64,000 bases of DNA from Podocnemis expansa (Eukaryota; Chordata; Testudines; Podocnemididae): positions 365,943 through 429,942 of the forward strand of contig ML682119.1 in assembly GCA_007922195.1 (NCBI GenBank), given 5' to 3'. Of this stretch, positions 50,263 to 60,204 are shown one piece after another. The translations under genes and the position numbers were made by a program. Below the pieces are notes generated by a model, which saw nothing but the letters and a program-made list of their open reading frames with translations, made no database searches and had not been told where the DNA came from. How positions within the stretch are numbered: position 1 is the stretch's first letter; each line of letters opens with the position of its first letter.

Positions 50263-50484
50263 AATGGTTTTCAAAAGTGCATAAATCTCCAGCTTCTGCC
50301 TGCAGAGGGCTATAAAGTGCACTCTGCCTACATGACTTAAGCTGCAGGTTGACTAACAGTGCCTGAGCTACTAGGAAAGAGTTGGAGGTGGGAGCCAGCC
50401 TGATCTTCAGGGGGGCTAGGCACCCCTAAGAACTGTCACCTGAAGCCACTTCTGTCTCTTGCCTCATAGTAGAGCCAGCCCTGC

Positions 50485-50840
50485 TTTCCCCTAAAAATAA
50501 GGTGTTCCTGGATGTACCAGCATCCTTTCACCCCTGTAAGTAAAAAGCCAGACAAAATCATGTTCCAAATGGGCAGCTGTGTTAGTCTAGTACAGCAAAA
50601 AAAGCAAGGAGTCTTATGGCACTTAAAGACTAACAGATTTATTTACCACATGAGCTTTCATGGATATTCTCCCACGAAGGCTCATGTGATAAATAAATCT
50701 GTTAGTCTTTAAGGGCCACAAGAATCCTTGTTTTTTTTACAAAATCATGTATTTTTAAAACGCCTGCCGGACGGAGGATGTGAAGGTAAAAAGGAGGACA
50801 TGTCCTACTTTTGCCTGACATCTGTTAACCCTATGCCTGG
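50485..50840. repeat. 300-bp dispersed element split by a fold-back insertion
   Basis: Left part 50,485-50,562 ('taaaaagccagacaaaatca') and right part 50,739-50,840 ('aaaaggaggacatgtcctac') join to make a normal copy. The unit 50,563-50,738 separates them. Confidence 0.7.
50563..50738. mobile_element. fold-back repeat inserted as one unit
   Basis: Two inverted arms ('cacttaaagactaacagatt' and 'aatctgttagtctttaaggg') around 'gagctttcatgg...ccacgaaggctcatg'. An exact 11-bp direct repeat ACAAAATCATG lies at 50,552-50,562 and 50,739-50,749. Because this interrupts another repeat, the insertion limits are unambiguous. Confidence 0.8.
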
Positions 50841-51076
50841 CAAGCGGCAGGTGGGAGAGGCGCTGTAGCTGGGGATCTGCCAGGCAGGGAGGGGAGCAGG
50901 AAGCTGGGGAAATTTCCCAGCTGGTTCCTGGTATGTGCCAGGGTCCCGTGTGGACGGTGCTGTAGGAATATCTATGCTGGTGGGTCAAGACTGACAGCAT
51001 TGGGAGCTAAAGGCAGAAATAGACTGATATGGGCGAGGGGTAGATAAAGCGATCATGGGGCTCAGGGACAGCTTTA

Positions 51077-51512
51077 CAGGGCCATAACTAGGCTATCTGG
51101 CACCCAGGGCAAGCAGCTGCAAAGGCACCCCCCAACCTGGGGGCCGATCTGACCCTGGGGCCAATCCATCCCAGCAGTGGGGAGCCAGATCCTGTCCACG
51201 TCCCCTGGCCAGTCAAGTGCCTTCCCCACCACCTGGCAAGTGTGACCAGTGCGAGGTGGAGGGTGATGGCTTTCCCCGCTGCTGGCAGATCATGGGCAAG
51301 TCCAGGGGGGGGGGGGGGTGCCAGCTTTTCCCGCTGCCTGTCGAGTGTGGCCAGGGCAGGACGGGAGATGATCTGACCCAGCCTTGCTCTCAAAGGAACA
51401 TGCCTTTGGTAAAGGCACTTTCCTCTTTGGGTCCAGGTAGGGTTGTCTGGTGCCCTTTAAAATTCAGCACCCAGGGCTTTGCCTCATTCGCCCTGCCCGA
51501 GTTACAGCCCTG
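51077..51512. mobile_element. 436-bp hAT-type element
   Basis: Ends CAGGGCCATAACTAGG / GAGTTACAGCCCTG. Target duplication CAGCTTTA / CAGCTTTG (7 of 8) at 51,069-51,076 and 51,513-51,520. No intact coding frame. Confidence 0.85.
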
Positions 51513-51784
51513 CAGCTTTGTAAATCTGTTCAGGTGCTACTGCTCTGTGGGCTTCATGGCCACCTGACTTTGGAGCCTGAATCTCATTTTCAGAAGTGAT
51601 TTGGGCACTTGAGTCTGAACACCATCAACTGCCAAAGTCCAATGGGATTCTGGAAGGACAAGGCGAGTGAGGTGATAGCTTTCCTCAGGTCAACCTGTGT
51701 CAAGGGCAGAGGCAAGCTTTCACACCACACTCAGCTCTTCTTCGGGGCCAGAAAGGGTGCACTGAGCATCACAGCTAAATGCAA

Positions 51785-52145
51785 GCTGGAACAGATCTTC
51801 CACCCTAAGTAGTTAGCACATATTCCAAAGGACACCATATGCTAACCACATATGCTAAAGTTGAACTATCAGGTCCCCCTGTTAGCTGTGATGCTTGGTG
51901 TACCTTTTCTACACTTGAGGGAGAGCTCGGAGGGTTCAAAAGCTTGTCATGAGCAGAAGCTGGTCCAAGAAAAGATATTACCTCTCCCACCTTGTATTTC
52001 TAATATCCTGGGACCAACATGGTTACAACTTTATTGAGCACCCTAATAGGGATTTTGTTGCCTATGTGCCTCAATCCCTTTTGCAAATGTAAATGAAGCT
52101 CCTAGATGGGTTAGGCATGGTGACACTGAGCACAGCAACACCTAA
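51785..52145. repeat. repeat shared with 59,650-59,965, left edge of a segmental duplication
   Basis: Shares with 59,650-59,965 the sequence from 'taagtagtta' through 'tcctgggaccaacatggtta' to 'gtgacactgagcacaac', in the same orientation. Part is an interspersed repeat, but similarity runs on to either side. This fits a tandem duplication that also includes the RBR genes. Confidence 0.6.
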
Positions 52146-52619
52146 ATAGCTTTAAAACTCTGGGCCTTATCCTCGTCTTCTCCTGGGCTTTTCCCTTCTG
52201 CATATCCTCCTGTCTGGGTGTAGCACAATATTACTGTAATCATCATAAGGCCCTATAAATCTACTTGGCGCACAGTCAGTGCTGCCAGTCCTTGGTGACT
52301 TCCCATAAACTTCCCATAAGCACAGGGGACTGCGAGAAATAACGGTTGTGAGACCCTGGGCAGTGACTTTGCAGACTCCATGTGGGTCTTGCCTTTCCTG
52401 TGTCAGCCTCTGGCTCTCAGCAGAGTGCTGGCCTTTTCTTCCCCCATATCTGGGCCTGTCTGCATGTAGCCTCTTGTTTGCAGGCTGCAGCCAAGTGTAT
52501 CCTCCAGCTCCATCCCAGCCCACAGTCCCAAGCCGCCTGGACTTCTCTCCGTAACGGGTTCCCAGGCTGCAGCCCCTAGACAATTCCCTGTTCCTATGGG
52601 GCCTTGTGCACTGAGGTAT

Positions 52620-53070
52620 CCTTATCCCAGCTTCCCCTCCCGGCCACTAGACCCCACTCCCATCCCAGAGACAGCAACAGAACCCAGGAGTCCTAGCTCC
52701 CCTCCCCCACTGATCTCGAAAACTCACCTGTGCGCAGAGCACTTCCCCAGGACACCAGGGTTCCCTGCTGCTACTCCAAGTCCTGAGACAACAAACCATA
52801 GGATTTTTCATCTTTTAAAATTTAATATTTTAGGTATTTTGACAATTTTTGAGTCTTGCCTTTATTTTATTTTCTCCCACCTCAAATACCCCATATTCAC
52901 ACCCCTGGGATCCTCGTTTCCCTCAGCAAAAGGCTTCTCTGCATGTCACAAAATACATGTATCCTAACTTTGCAGAGGAGTCTGGCTGGGAGTCAGGGAT
53001 TCAATTTCTGCCCCACCTCCAGTAGTGTCCCGAAAATAGACCCCACCTGCAACTCTGTCAGTATCCCTCA
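52620..53070. other. 3' flank of RBR gene 1, duplicated at 61,470-61,800
   Basis: Blocks such as 'ctcacacccctgggatccnc'-type sequence and 'ctgggagtcagggatt' recur in the same order downstream of RBR gene 2. AATAAA on the minus strand near 52,858-52,868 is a candidate polyadenylation signal for RBR gene 1. Confidence 0.6.
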
Positions 53071-53327
53071 ACCCCAACCCACAGCCCCCTACTAGGCCAG
53101 AGAAAAATGGCTGCTTTAAAGAGGCTAGGGGATCCCTGCTAAGATTTTACTCTTTGGTATCACACTGAAGGAGTGCAGATCTCAATGGCCAGACTCCACA
53201 TGCCCCTCCACAATCCCCTGGGACTCCTGTGCTCTGGATTTGGGGGGTGGGGGGGTAGAGGGACAAGGGCTGACCCCCCAGCTTGTCTGGGTTTGGTGGA
53301 GCAAAGTAGTTTCTTGGTACCCCCATC

Positions 53328-55739
53328 CTAGAAGAAAGGTGGTGTTGGGGGCTTATCCCCTCTAGTGGCAGATGGGAAAGGGGACCCCAATGCTAGTCCT
53401 GTTCCCCAGCAGCCATATGAAGGGGAAGTGCCCCCTCCACCCCAATATGCTATGGAGGGGAAAAGGACCTCTGCAGTCCAATATCTGGAAGATATGTCAA
53501 TCTCCTCTGCACCCCAATATCCAGGAAATGGGACAATGGACCCATCATCCCAATAGGTAGGCAAGATGAAAGCTCCCTCTGCACCCCAGTACCCAGGAGA
53601 AGGGCCAAGGGCCCCATTACTCCAATAACTAGGAGAGATGACAGTTCCCTCTGCATCCCAATATCCAGGAGATGGGGCAATGGCTCCTGTCCCCCCATAT
53701 CTGGGGAAGGCATTATTCCTCTCTGTAGCCCAGCACCCAGGAGACAGGGGATTTCCACCTACATCCCGTGAGCCAGGAGGAGAGGCCAGGCTGCTGCTAG
53801 TCCCCAAATCCAGGGCAGGGGCTGTTGGAGATGGAGCAATATCTGGGTCTGGAGAGGAAGGAGGGGAATTCTCAGGGGTTGAGGCAGGGGTGAGTCTGAA
53901 GTCTCTCATAGGCTTGGGGGGCCCATTCAGTTCCTGCCTTCCAGCAATGGCACAGCTGGCTTCCCAGTAATCGTCATCATACAGGCCATCATCTTCATTC
54001 TCATCATCCTCCATCTCATCATCTTCCCCCAGATGGCTCCTCAGGCAGCGGAAGCAGAACTCCAGCCAGCACTCTGGGCACTCCACCAGGGGACAACCTT
54101 GCCCAGTGTGGCTCACCAGGGCATAGCACTCGGGACAGGCCCGCACTGAGGGGCAACCGTGAACAGAGGTTTCTGGGGCCTGGATCTCAGGGGCATCATA
54201 CAGCATGGCCTGTAGGTTGCACTGTGGGTTGGAGCATGAACCATCCTCATGAGAGGGGTTTCTCCAGTCTTTTCGGCAGCCCCAGCAAAAGCAGTACAGC
54301 TCCCCAGTCTGTTGGGAGCAGGGCAGACAGGGGGTGCGCAGGGTCTTGGAGTCCACGCACTGGATGAGGCTCTGGCAGCGTGGGCACTGGGGGAAGATAT
54401 GGGGAGAGTTAGCCAGTGAGGGGTGATTGTCCCTTGTGATCTACTGACCTGGTTCTGAACACTTGGTCCCCCAATGCTGGGGCGCTCAGCTCAGACAGTT
54501 TGAGACACTGTCCATCCCCAAACTCTGTAAATAAAAGCCTAACAATTCTAGTCATTTCACAAGGCTTTTGGCTGGGAATTTCTAGTTTTTGTTTTAATAT
54601 AGCATCAATCTATCTAGCTGCATCTGCAGTTTGTGCACCCATCTACCCACCCATCCCATGCACACCCATTCACTGTTAGCTACACAAATCCCCAGGTCTC
54701 ATCCCATCCCAAGTCACAGCTGCATGTCATGGGGAGCTCTAATCCCCCCTCCCTTCTTCCAGGACTCACCTGGCGGTAGCTGCCCCTGGCCCCCGTCTGT
54801 GCCAAGATTTTGGCCTCCAGCGTGACCCGGTCCTCATCTGAGAAGAGGCCGAGTTTGCACAGCTCCTGCCAGAGCCATGGGGTGTCTGGGCATCTTGGGC
54901 AGCGGAATGAGATGACACCCTGGAATGGGAATGAGGGAATCTGGATCAGACTCAATTTTCCCTTGTGGCCCCTGGCTACCCATCTACTCCTCCATCGCAC
55001 CCCAGCTCCCCTGTCCTTTGAACCCTCCTGCTCTCTGGCATCCTGGCCAACCTGCCTCCCCATCGCTTCCTCAATCACCCCCAAATCTCCGCCCCCTCCC
55101 CACCCCTACAACCCTCTGTCCAGGCCCCAGGGTGGTTACCTGGTCCAGCAGCGCCCGCACCCAGTCGCGCAGCCCGGCTGTGGTCACCCAGTGCCCACAG
55201 GACACCTGCCCTTGCAGCACCCCAGGGGGCCCCGCACCTGGAGGCAGGGAGAGGGAGGGGTGAGACAGAGGGTGAATCCCCTGGTAGCACAGCTGCCCCA
55301 GCCCTTCCCCAGGGATAGAGTTACTAGATACCAAATCATGGAAAGGAGGACAGGGAAGTATGAAAAAGAGGACTTTGGAAGAAACATGGAGAAAATGTAG
55401 CATTAATGTAATATTCTTCTGTTTTTAGGGGGCACTGGAATGCTTTCCCCTAAAAACAGGGTATTCTGGCATGTTCCAGCATACTTTAACCTTTGTAAGT
55501 AAAAGCCAGACAAAATCACTTATTTTTAAAATGCCTACCAGACAGAGGACATCAAGGTAAAAAGGAGGGCATGTCTTTCCTTTGCCTGATATCTGGCAAC
55601 CCTACCCAGGGGTGATCCCAATGGCCCCCAGGGAGGGGGGTGGGGCAGGGGCTGGGGTTTTACCTGGGGTCCCTCCCTGGGGGCAGATCACCTGGAACTG
55701 CTCAGCCAGTGCCTGCCACTGATCTGATTTAGACGCCAT
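53328..55739 (-). CDS. RING-between-RING E3 ubiquitin-ligase-like protein (RBR gene 1)
   Basis: Predicted 460 residues. Exons: 55739-55664, 55237-55140, 54919-54770, 54386-53328; phases 1, 0, 0; all GT-AG. The N-terminal zinc module is a degenerate RING (ICPQGG, VSCGH, FRCPRC) lacking several ligands. It is followed by an in-between-RING region (CPRCQSLIQ, PCLPC, YCFCWGC, CSNPQC). A RING2/Rcat-like unit follows, ACPECYALVSHTGQGC then PLVECPEC then FCFRC. The Cys in GQGC sits where RBR ligases carry the catalytic Cys that accepts ubiquitin from E2. Next is an acidic stretch (about EDDEMEDDENEDDG), a Ser/Pro-rich linker and a tail of five 24-residue repeats. Spacing of the first RING2 Cys pair to the catalytic Cys is one residue longer than in parkin. 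The promoter has an interferon-type element. Ligase activity and an innate-immune role are inference. Confidence 0.83.
53400..53759 (-). repeat. 72-bp coding minisatellite: five 24-residue Tyr/Trp repeats
   Basis: In the reading frame of RBR gene 1, units of exactly 24 codons follow each other. The pattern is G-x-x-x-P-x-P-G-Y-W-x-A-E-x(7)-Y-W-x-x, as in GALGPSPGYWGAEG followed by AFILPTYWDD. The first unit (GGNPLSPGCW...) and the last (...IAYWGGGG...) are more diverged. The middle three are close. A predicted disordered, aromatic-rich tail. Confidence 0.85.
55322..55607. repeat. 300-bp dispersed element in intron 1 of RBR gene 1
   Basis: Copy of the GGTTACCAGA family: 'gttactagataccaaatcat', 'taatattcttctgttttta', 'cctgatatctggcaacccta'. 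Non-coding. Confidence 0.65.
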
Positions 55740-55769
55740 GGCAGGCTGCAGGAATGGCCCCACTTTTGC

Positions 55770-55791
55770 TTTCCTTTTCGCTTTCAGTTTC
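55770..55791 (-). promoter_or_regulatory. perfect four-unit IRF/ISRE element of RBR gene 1
   Basis: The plus strand reads TTTC at 55,770, 55,776, 55,782 and 55,788, each separated by exactly two bases; on the gene strand this is GAAANN four times. Tandem GAAANN is the binding pattern of interferon regulatory factors and the core of interferon-stimulated response elements. It ends only 30 bases before the ATG. Confidence 0.85.
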
Positions 55792-55811
55792 CCCTAAACT
55801 GCAGCTATCTG

Positions 55812-55836
55812 TGACTCATAGAATTGGATTTTATGG
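55812..55836 (-). promoter_or_regulatory. AP-1 site and TATA-like box upstream of RBR gene 1
   Basis: TGACTCA at 55,812-55,818 is a consensus AP-1 site. CCATAAAAT on the gene strand (55,828-55,836) is a TATA-like sequence. If the latter is used, transcription would start near 55,805 and the GAAANN array would be transcribed. If not, the array is in the core promoter of a very short leader. Confidence 0.5.
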
Positions 55837-55859
55837 CCGCCCCTCCTGGGCCATCACTC

Positions 55860-57790
55860 AAACATGTAAGGAATGTTAAGGAGAGCACCCCCCTTAACTT
55901 AACTAGATGGCCCCCTTGAACTTAATTGGATGTCTGTTACCACCCTGAGTGCCCATTGTTTTTGCAGGGCTTGGTGTAGGTAAGCTCTGCCCAACTGCAA
56001 GGTCCTGCAGGGTATGACTCACACCACCATTGTTTTCTGCATTCCCTGTGATCAGGGAAAGGCGGGAAACACAGTTTAAAAACTGAGGCTCTGGGGTGTT
56101 CAGGCAGGATGGTTCCCAACATCTTGTCTGGCCTGATCACCCAGACACTGACCTCCTCCGCTCACGAGTTCCCAAATACGAGTCTCTCTCTCTCTCCCAC
56201 CTGTAATGCTGCCACCGCTGCTGCTAATAGGAGTGGTAAGAGTCTGCCCTGCAGCCTTTCTTTAAAGAGTAAAGTTACTCTATTTTCTTGCTGCTGCCTT
56301 GAAACTGTTTCCCCAGCTTTACAGACTCACGTGTATCTTTTGCCCTCTCCTTTCATTTTTTACTTGCTATTTCAATTTGTGTGCTGTTAAGGCGCTCCCG
56401 AGTCTATAACTGTTTGCCGCTACTCTGTTTCACTCAGTGTATCTCTTTTCCTTCTGGGTTGTTTGAATTTCTTTTAAAGGTGTCGTGTTGCAACATTGTA
56501 TAAATTTAATTGGTAGCCTTAGTAGTATTAAGTTAGGTGATAAGATTATTTCCTTTAGTTTGTATCCTTTAGAGTTGTTTGTTACGATTGCCTTTGCCCC
56601 CTCCACTGTAACTTCCCCAACCTTAATACAACTTTTTCTCTTTAACTTTACTTGTCCCCTCTTTATTTCTTAAACCCCCGTGTGCCCCGAGCTCACCACT
56701 GCACCCAGTTCCCTTTCCCGCAGTTCCTCCTTCCCCTGCAACCCCCTTTTCGCCGCTCCTCCATCTTCCCCCCAGCCCGACTTCTCACCGGCTCGCTGCC
56801 TACCCTGCCCTCCATTCCTTCCCCCCAGCTTACCACTTCTCCTCCTTCTCCCTGTTACTGCTGCTGCTTTTCTGTGGCTCTCGCCAGCTCCCTGTGGTGC
56901 CCACCACTTTTCTGCGGCTGCCCCGCTGGCTCCCCATTACTACCGCAGCTATTCTGCAGCTGCCCTGCCGGCTCCCCCACTGGTCCCACTGCTTTCCATG
57001 GCTGCCCCGCCAGCTACCCCGGCTCCCGCCGGCTCCCAGCAGCTGCCACCACTTTTTGCGGCTCCAGTTCCCCTTTCCCCGCAGCCTTTCTATTTCTTTC
57101 TCCTTCTCCCTTCTTGTTGTCACTGCATCCTGCGGCTGCTGGCTCCCCGCTTCTACGTCCCCCTTCCCTGCCATTCAGCCCCCCTCTGCCTCCCTGCCCT
57201 AACCCCCACGTGTGTCCCAACCCCTCTCGTAGTTCCGTCTCCCTACCCACGTGTCTCCATCCCACCATTCCTACTCACCCCCCCCACTCTCCCTCTCCCC
57301 ACAGTCCCTCCCTGCCGTTGCTGCCAACTCCCTAGTACTGCCTTTCAACCCTCCTTCTTAGTTTCCCCCTCAAACCCCCGAGCTTCTGCCCCACTTTCCT
57401 CAAGCTCCCCCCCCACATACCTCCTCTTCCTGCTGCCTCTAACCCCCTCCCACTTGCCTTCCTTCTTCTTGGGTCCCTGCTTCCCCATTGCTTTCCTCTC
57501 CTCTTGGTCACTGCCGCCTGCTAAGTTTGTATTGCATCCCCCACCTCCTTTTTTCTTATATGATATTAAAACATTTTTTAGGTTACTGCGAGTAAGTTTA
57601 TAGTTGTAAGTTAGATTAGTAGAGAATCCCCATTGCCCCCCTACCTCTCGCACTCCACAAAGTTTAGCACCCCACAACACCTCACTGAAAACCACTATGA
57701 CAAGCACCACCTATACACCACACCACTCACTCCACTCCCATACCTGTTTTAATAAAGTTTACCCCAACTCTACCCCGTACCCCGCGGGTG
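55860..57790. other. intergenic block, possible old LTR-like sequence, no gene supported
   Basis: Begins with TGTAAGGAATG, has 'tttaaaaactgaggctctgg' near 56,076 and an AATAAA-containing end near 57,750. This loosely resembles a retroviral LTR or leader, but no partner LTR or target duplication was found. Overlapping long plus-strand frames at 56,652-57,603 reflect base composition, not a protein. Confidence 0.3.
56660..57560 (+). repeat. pyrimidine-rich tract with degenerate minisatellite
   Basis: About 900 bases dominated by C and T on the plus strand. Within 56,840-57,070 a loose repeat of the kind CTTTTCTGCGGCTGCCCCGC followed by CGGCTCCC recurs several times with variable spacing. Confidence 0.55.
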
Positions 57791-57934
57791 CAGTGATTGC
57801 CCCCAAGGTCCTCAAATTTTCAAACCTGCTGGCAGGGTCAGCAGCTAGCACCAGCCAGAGCTCAGCTTGGCCTGACATGGGTGTAGTAGCAATATGTGAG
57901 AGCTATCAGGATTTGGGGCCTTCCACAGAACCAT

Positions 57935-58190
57935 ACACAGGGCTACCAGATATCAAACCATGGAAAGGAGGACAGGGAAGTACACAAAGGAAGACACTGG
58001 AGGACACATGGTGAAAAATGTAGTATTAATGTAATATTCTTCTGCTTTCAGGTGGCCCTGGAACACTTCCCCCTAAAAATAGGACGTTCTGGGGCATTTC
58101 AGCGTACTTTAACCCCTGTAAGTAAAAAGGCAGACAAAATTATGTATTTTTAAAATACCTGCCAGACAGACGATGAGAAGGTAACCCTAA
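57935..58190. repeat. 300-bp dispersed element
   Basis: Another copy of the family: 'ctaccagatatcaaaccatg', 'taatattcttctgctttcag', 'aaaaaggcagacaaaattatg', then 'gacgatgagaaggtaaccct'. Confidence 0.65.
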
Positions 58191-58344
58191 CCATAAACAT
58201 GAAATTGCGGCAGACATATAACCGTAAGGCAGAAGGATTACATAATAATAATGATCAGGACCTCAGGAGTAGTGATAACACTTCATCACATAGTGACAGC
58301 TTCCACAGGACGTGAAATTAGGGAGGGTGTAGGGGGAGGTGTGT

Positions 58345-58480
58345 GCAGGGCTGGCACAACACAGTAAGCCCAGTAAGCATTGCGGGGGGGCACCAGCATT
58401 TGAAGGGCACCAAAATGGGGAGAGTACCATTGCGCCATGCTCTGATGTCACTCATCTGCACTGGCATCTGCTACACTTGA
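58345..58480. repeat. short element also found inside the hAT copy at 10.4 kb
   Basis: Shares in reverse orientation with 10,370-10,530 the blocks CAGGGCTGGCACAAC, GGGGGGGCACC, CACCAAAATGGGG and CTGATGTCACTC. The function is unknown; probably a non-autonomous transposon. Confidence 0.5.
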
Positions 58481-58499
58481 AGGGGGGGAGCCAGAAACG

Positions 58500-59640
58500 C
58501 TAGCGCCATTCCTGGGTATGTGGGGGGGGGGGGTTGGGGTGCTCACTAAATTGGTATAGCACTGTTACTAGGTGACAACTGGGGGGGTGTTGGGAAATTC
58601 AGAGGGCTGTAGGGGGGTGCTAGGGAAACTCTGAAAGGTGTGACTTCCTGGGACCTCTACATTAGGTTTTCCAGTTTCCACCTTGTGGCCTTGGCCACCA
58701 TGGGGTAGAAGCTGTCAGCTTCTGGGGGCTGCCCAGCAGGAGTGGCATGTCTGAGCCCCAGGTTCTGAGCCCTGTCAGCTGGGAAGCAGCAGCAACCTCA
58801 GAGCTTGGAGCCACCACTGCCACAGGTGATAGGGCGGGCAATAGGAGCCCTATGACTTGGGTCTGCTATTGGCCACAGGGGCCCCATGGGGCAGCGTGGG
58901 TGGATTTTGCAGCCCAGAGCCACTGTGGAGAAAGCCCAGAGCCTGAAACTTCAAGTCCATGCTGGTGGCAGCCTGCGGAGCAACAGGCAGTGGGCAGGGG
59001 AGACCTCAGAGCTAAGGGTCCCTTCTGCTGAGCTCTGGGGTCCCCACCACCCATGGCAGCTGAGGGCTATTGCCTCTGGACCTCTCAACTGTCACTGGGA
59101 ACACTCAGGTCCCAGTTGTTTTGGGGTGCTGCCCCCAGCCATGGCAGACAGCACAGGTCCCCAAGCCCAGCTTAGCATTGCTCTAGATCGTCTGGTCTGT
59201 CTGCCCTGGGGGTGCCTGGCACTGATCCAGGGCCATGAAGGGCCCCATGCCACCCCCTATGCCTGGCACTGCCTCCTTGCAGTTCCACACCTGGTGCCAC
59301 AGGTGGAGGCCCCCACACCCCACCTGGCTGGCTCCTGGCAGATCCAGGGTCCCCTGCCCAGCCCTATGCACCTTTCTGTGCCTCCCACACCCAGCCCAGC
59401 CTGGCACTAAGCTCCCAAGCCCCCATCACTTACCTTTCCCAGAGTTCAAGTGCCGAGGGGGAGCCACCAGAAGCCAAACTTGTTTAGATTTCCTACCATG
59501 CACTGTCCTGGGTCATGTGCCTGATAGCATAGCAGTGCAGGAGATTTAAAAAGGTCCCACTGGCCCCAGCTCCCTGGCATGGCTCGGGGCACACCCCAAT
59601 AGATTCGAGGCCCATACCCCATGTGCCCAAGCATAGCGAT
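58500..59640. other. intergenic stretch, nothing recognised
   Basis: Open frames on the plus strand (for example 58,886-59,410) have no recognisable domain and no splice support. Confidence 0.45.
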
Positions 59641-59649
59641 GCCTCTGTC

Positions 59650-59965
59650 CTCCACCATAAGTAGTTACTGCATATTCCAAGGGACCACATATGCTAACTA
59701 CCGATGCTAAACCATCAGTTCCACCTGCACATAGCTGTTACACTTGGTGTATCTTTCCCAGACTTGAGGGAGAGTGCAGTGGGCTCAAAAGCGTGTCTGG
59801 CAGAAGTTGGTCCACATTACTTCCCCATCTTGTTTCTCTAATATCCTGGGACCAACATGGTTACAACTATATTGGGTACGCCTACTAGGTGACTCAATCC
59901 CTTTTGAAAATCTAAATGAAAGTCATAGATTGGTCAGACAGTGACACTGAGCACAACACCATTTG
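59650..59965. repeat. second copy of the 51,785-52,145 sequence
   Basis: Collinear with 51,785-52,145, same orientation, with scattered differences and small gaps. Confidence 0.6.
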
Positions 59966-59969
59966 AGAA

Positions 59970-60200
59970 ATGTCTGTCCATCCTGTTCCAACCTCCAGTG
60001 ATGGGGACTTCACAACCTCCCTGGCTCGCCTGTGCAGAGCTACCCTACATTAGAAATCTTTCCCTCATGTCCAAACTAAATCCTCATTGCTGCCAATTAA
60101 CCTCATGCCTTCTTCCCTACCTCAAATGGACACAGACAGCTGTGCTGCCCACTGTACCCTACAAGCTCATTTACGCTTGCCTGTCAATTTATCAAAGAAA
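59970..60200 (-). mobile_element. CR1-type LINE 3' fragment
   Basis: In reverse, typical CR1 3' sequence: 'acttcacaacctccctggct', 'cctcatgtccaaactaaatc' and 'ccaattaacctcatgccttc'. It lies between the copies of duplicated sequence and has no counterpart near 52.2 kb. Confidence 0.65.
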
Positions 60201-60204
60201 CTGA

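Noticed and set aside
53365..53560. Plus-strand frames over the RBR tail repeats
   Set aside because: Shadows of the 72-bp repeats; the minus-strand frame is continuous with the RBR domains and spliced exons.
56652..57603. Two overlapping long plus-strand frames (227 and 307 residues)
   Set aside because: Pyrimidine-rich composition removes stops in two frames at once. Products are low-complexity Pro/Ser/Leu, and no domain or splice structure is seen.
58886..59410. A 174-residue plus-strand open frame
   Set aside because: No recognisable domain, no conserved partner in the duplicated segment, and overlapping alternative frames of similar length.
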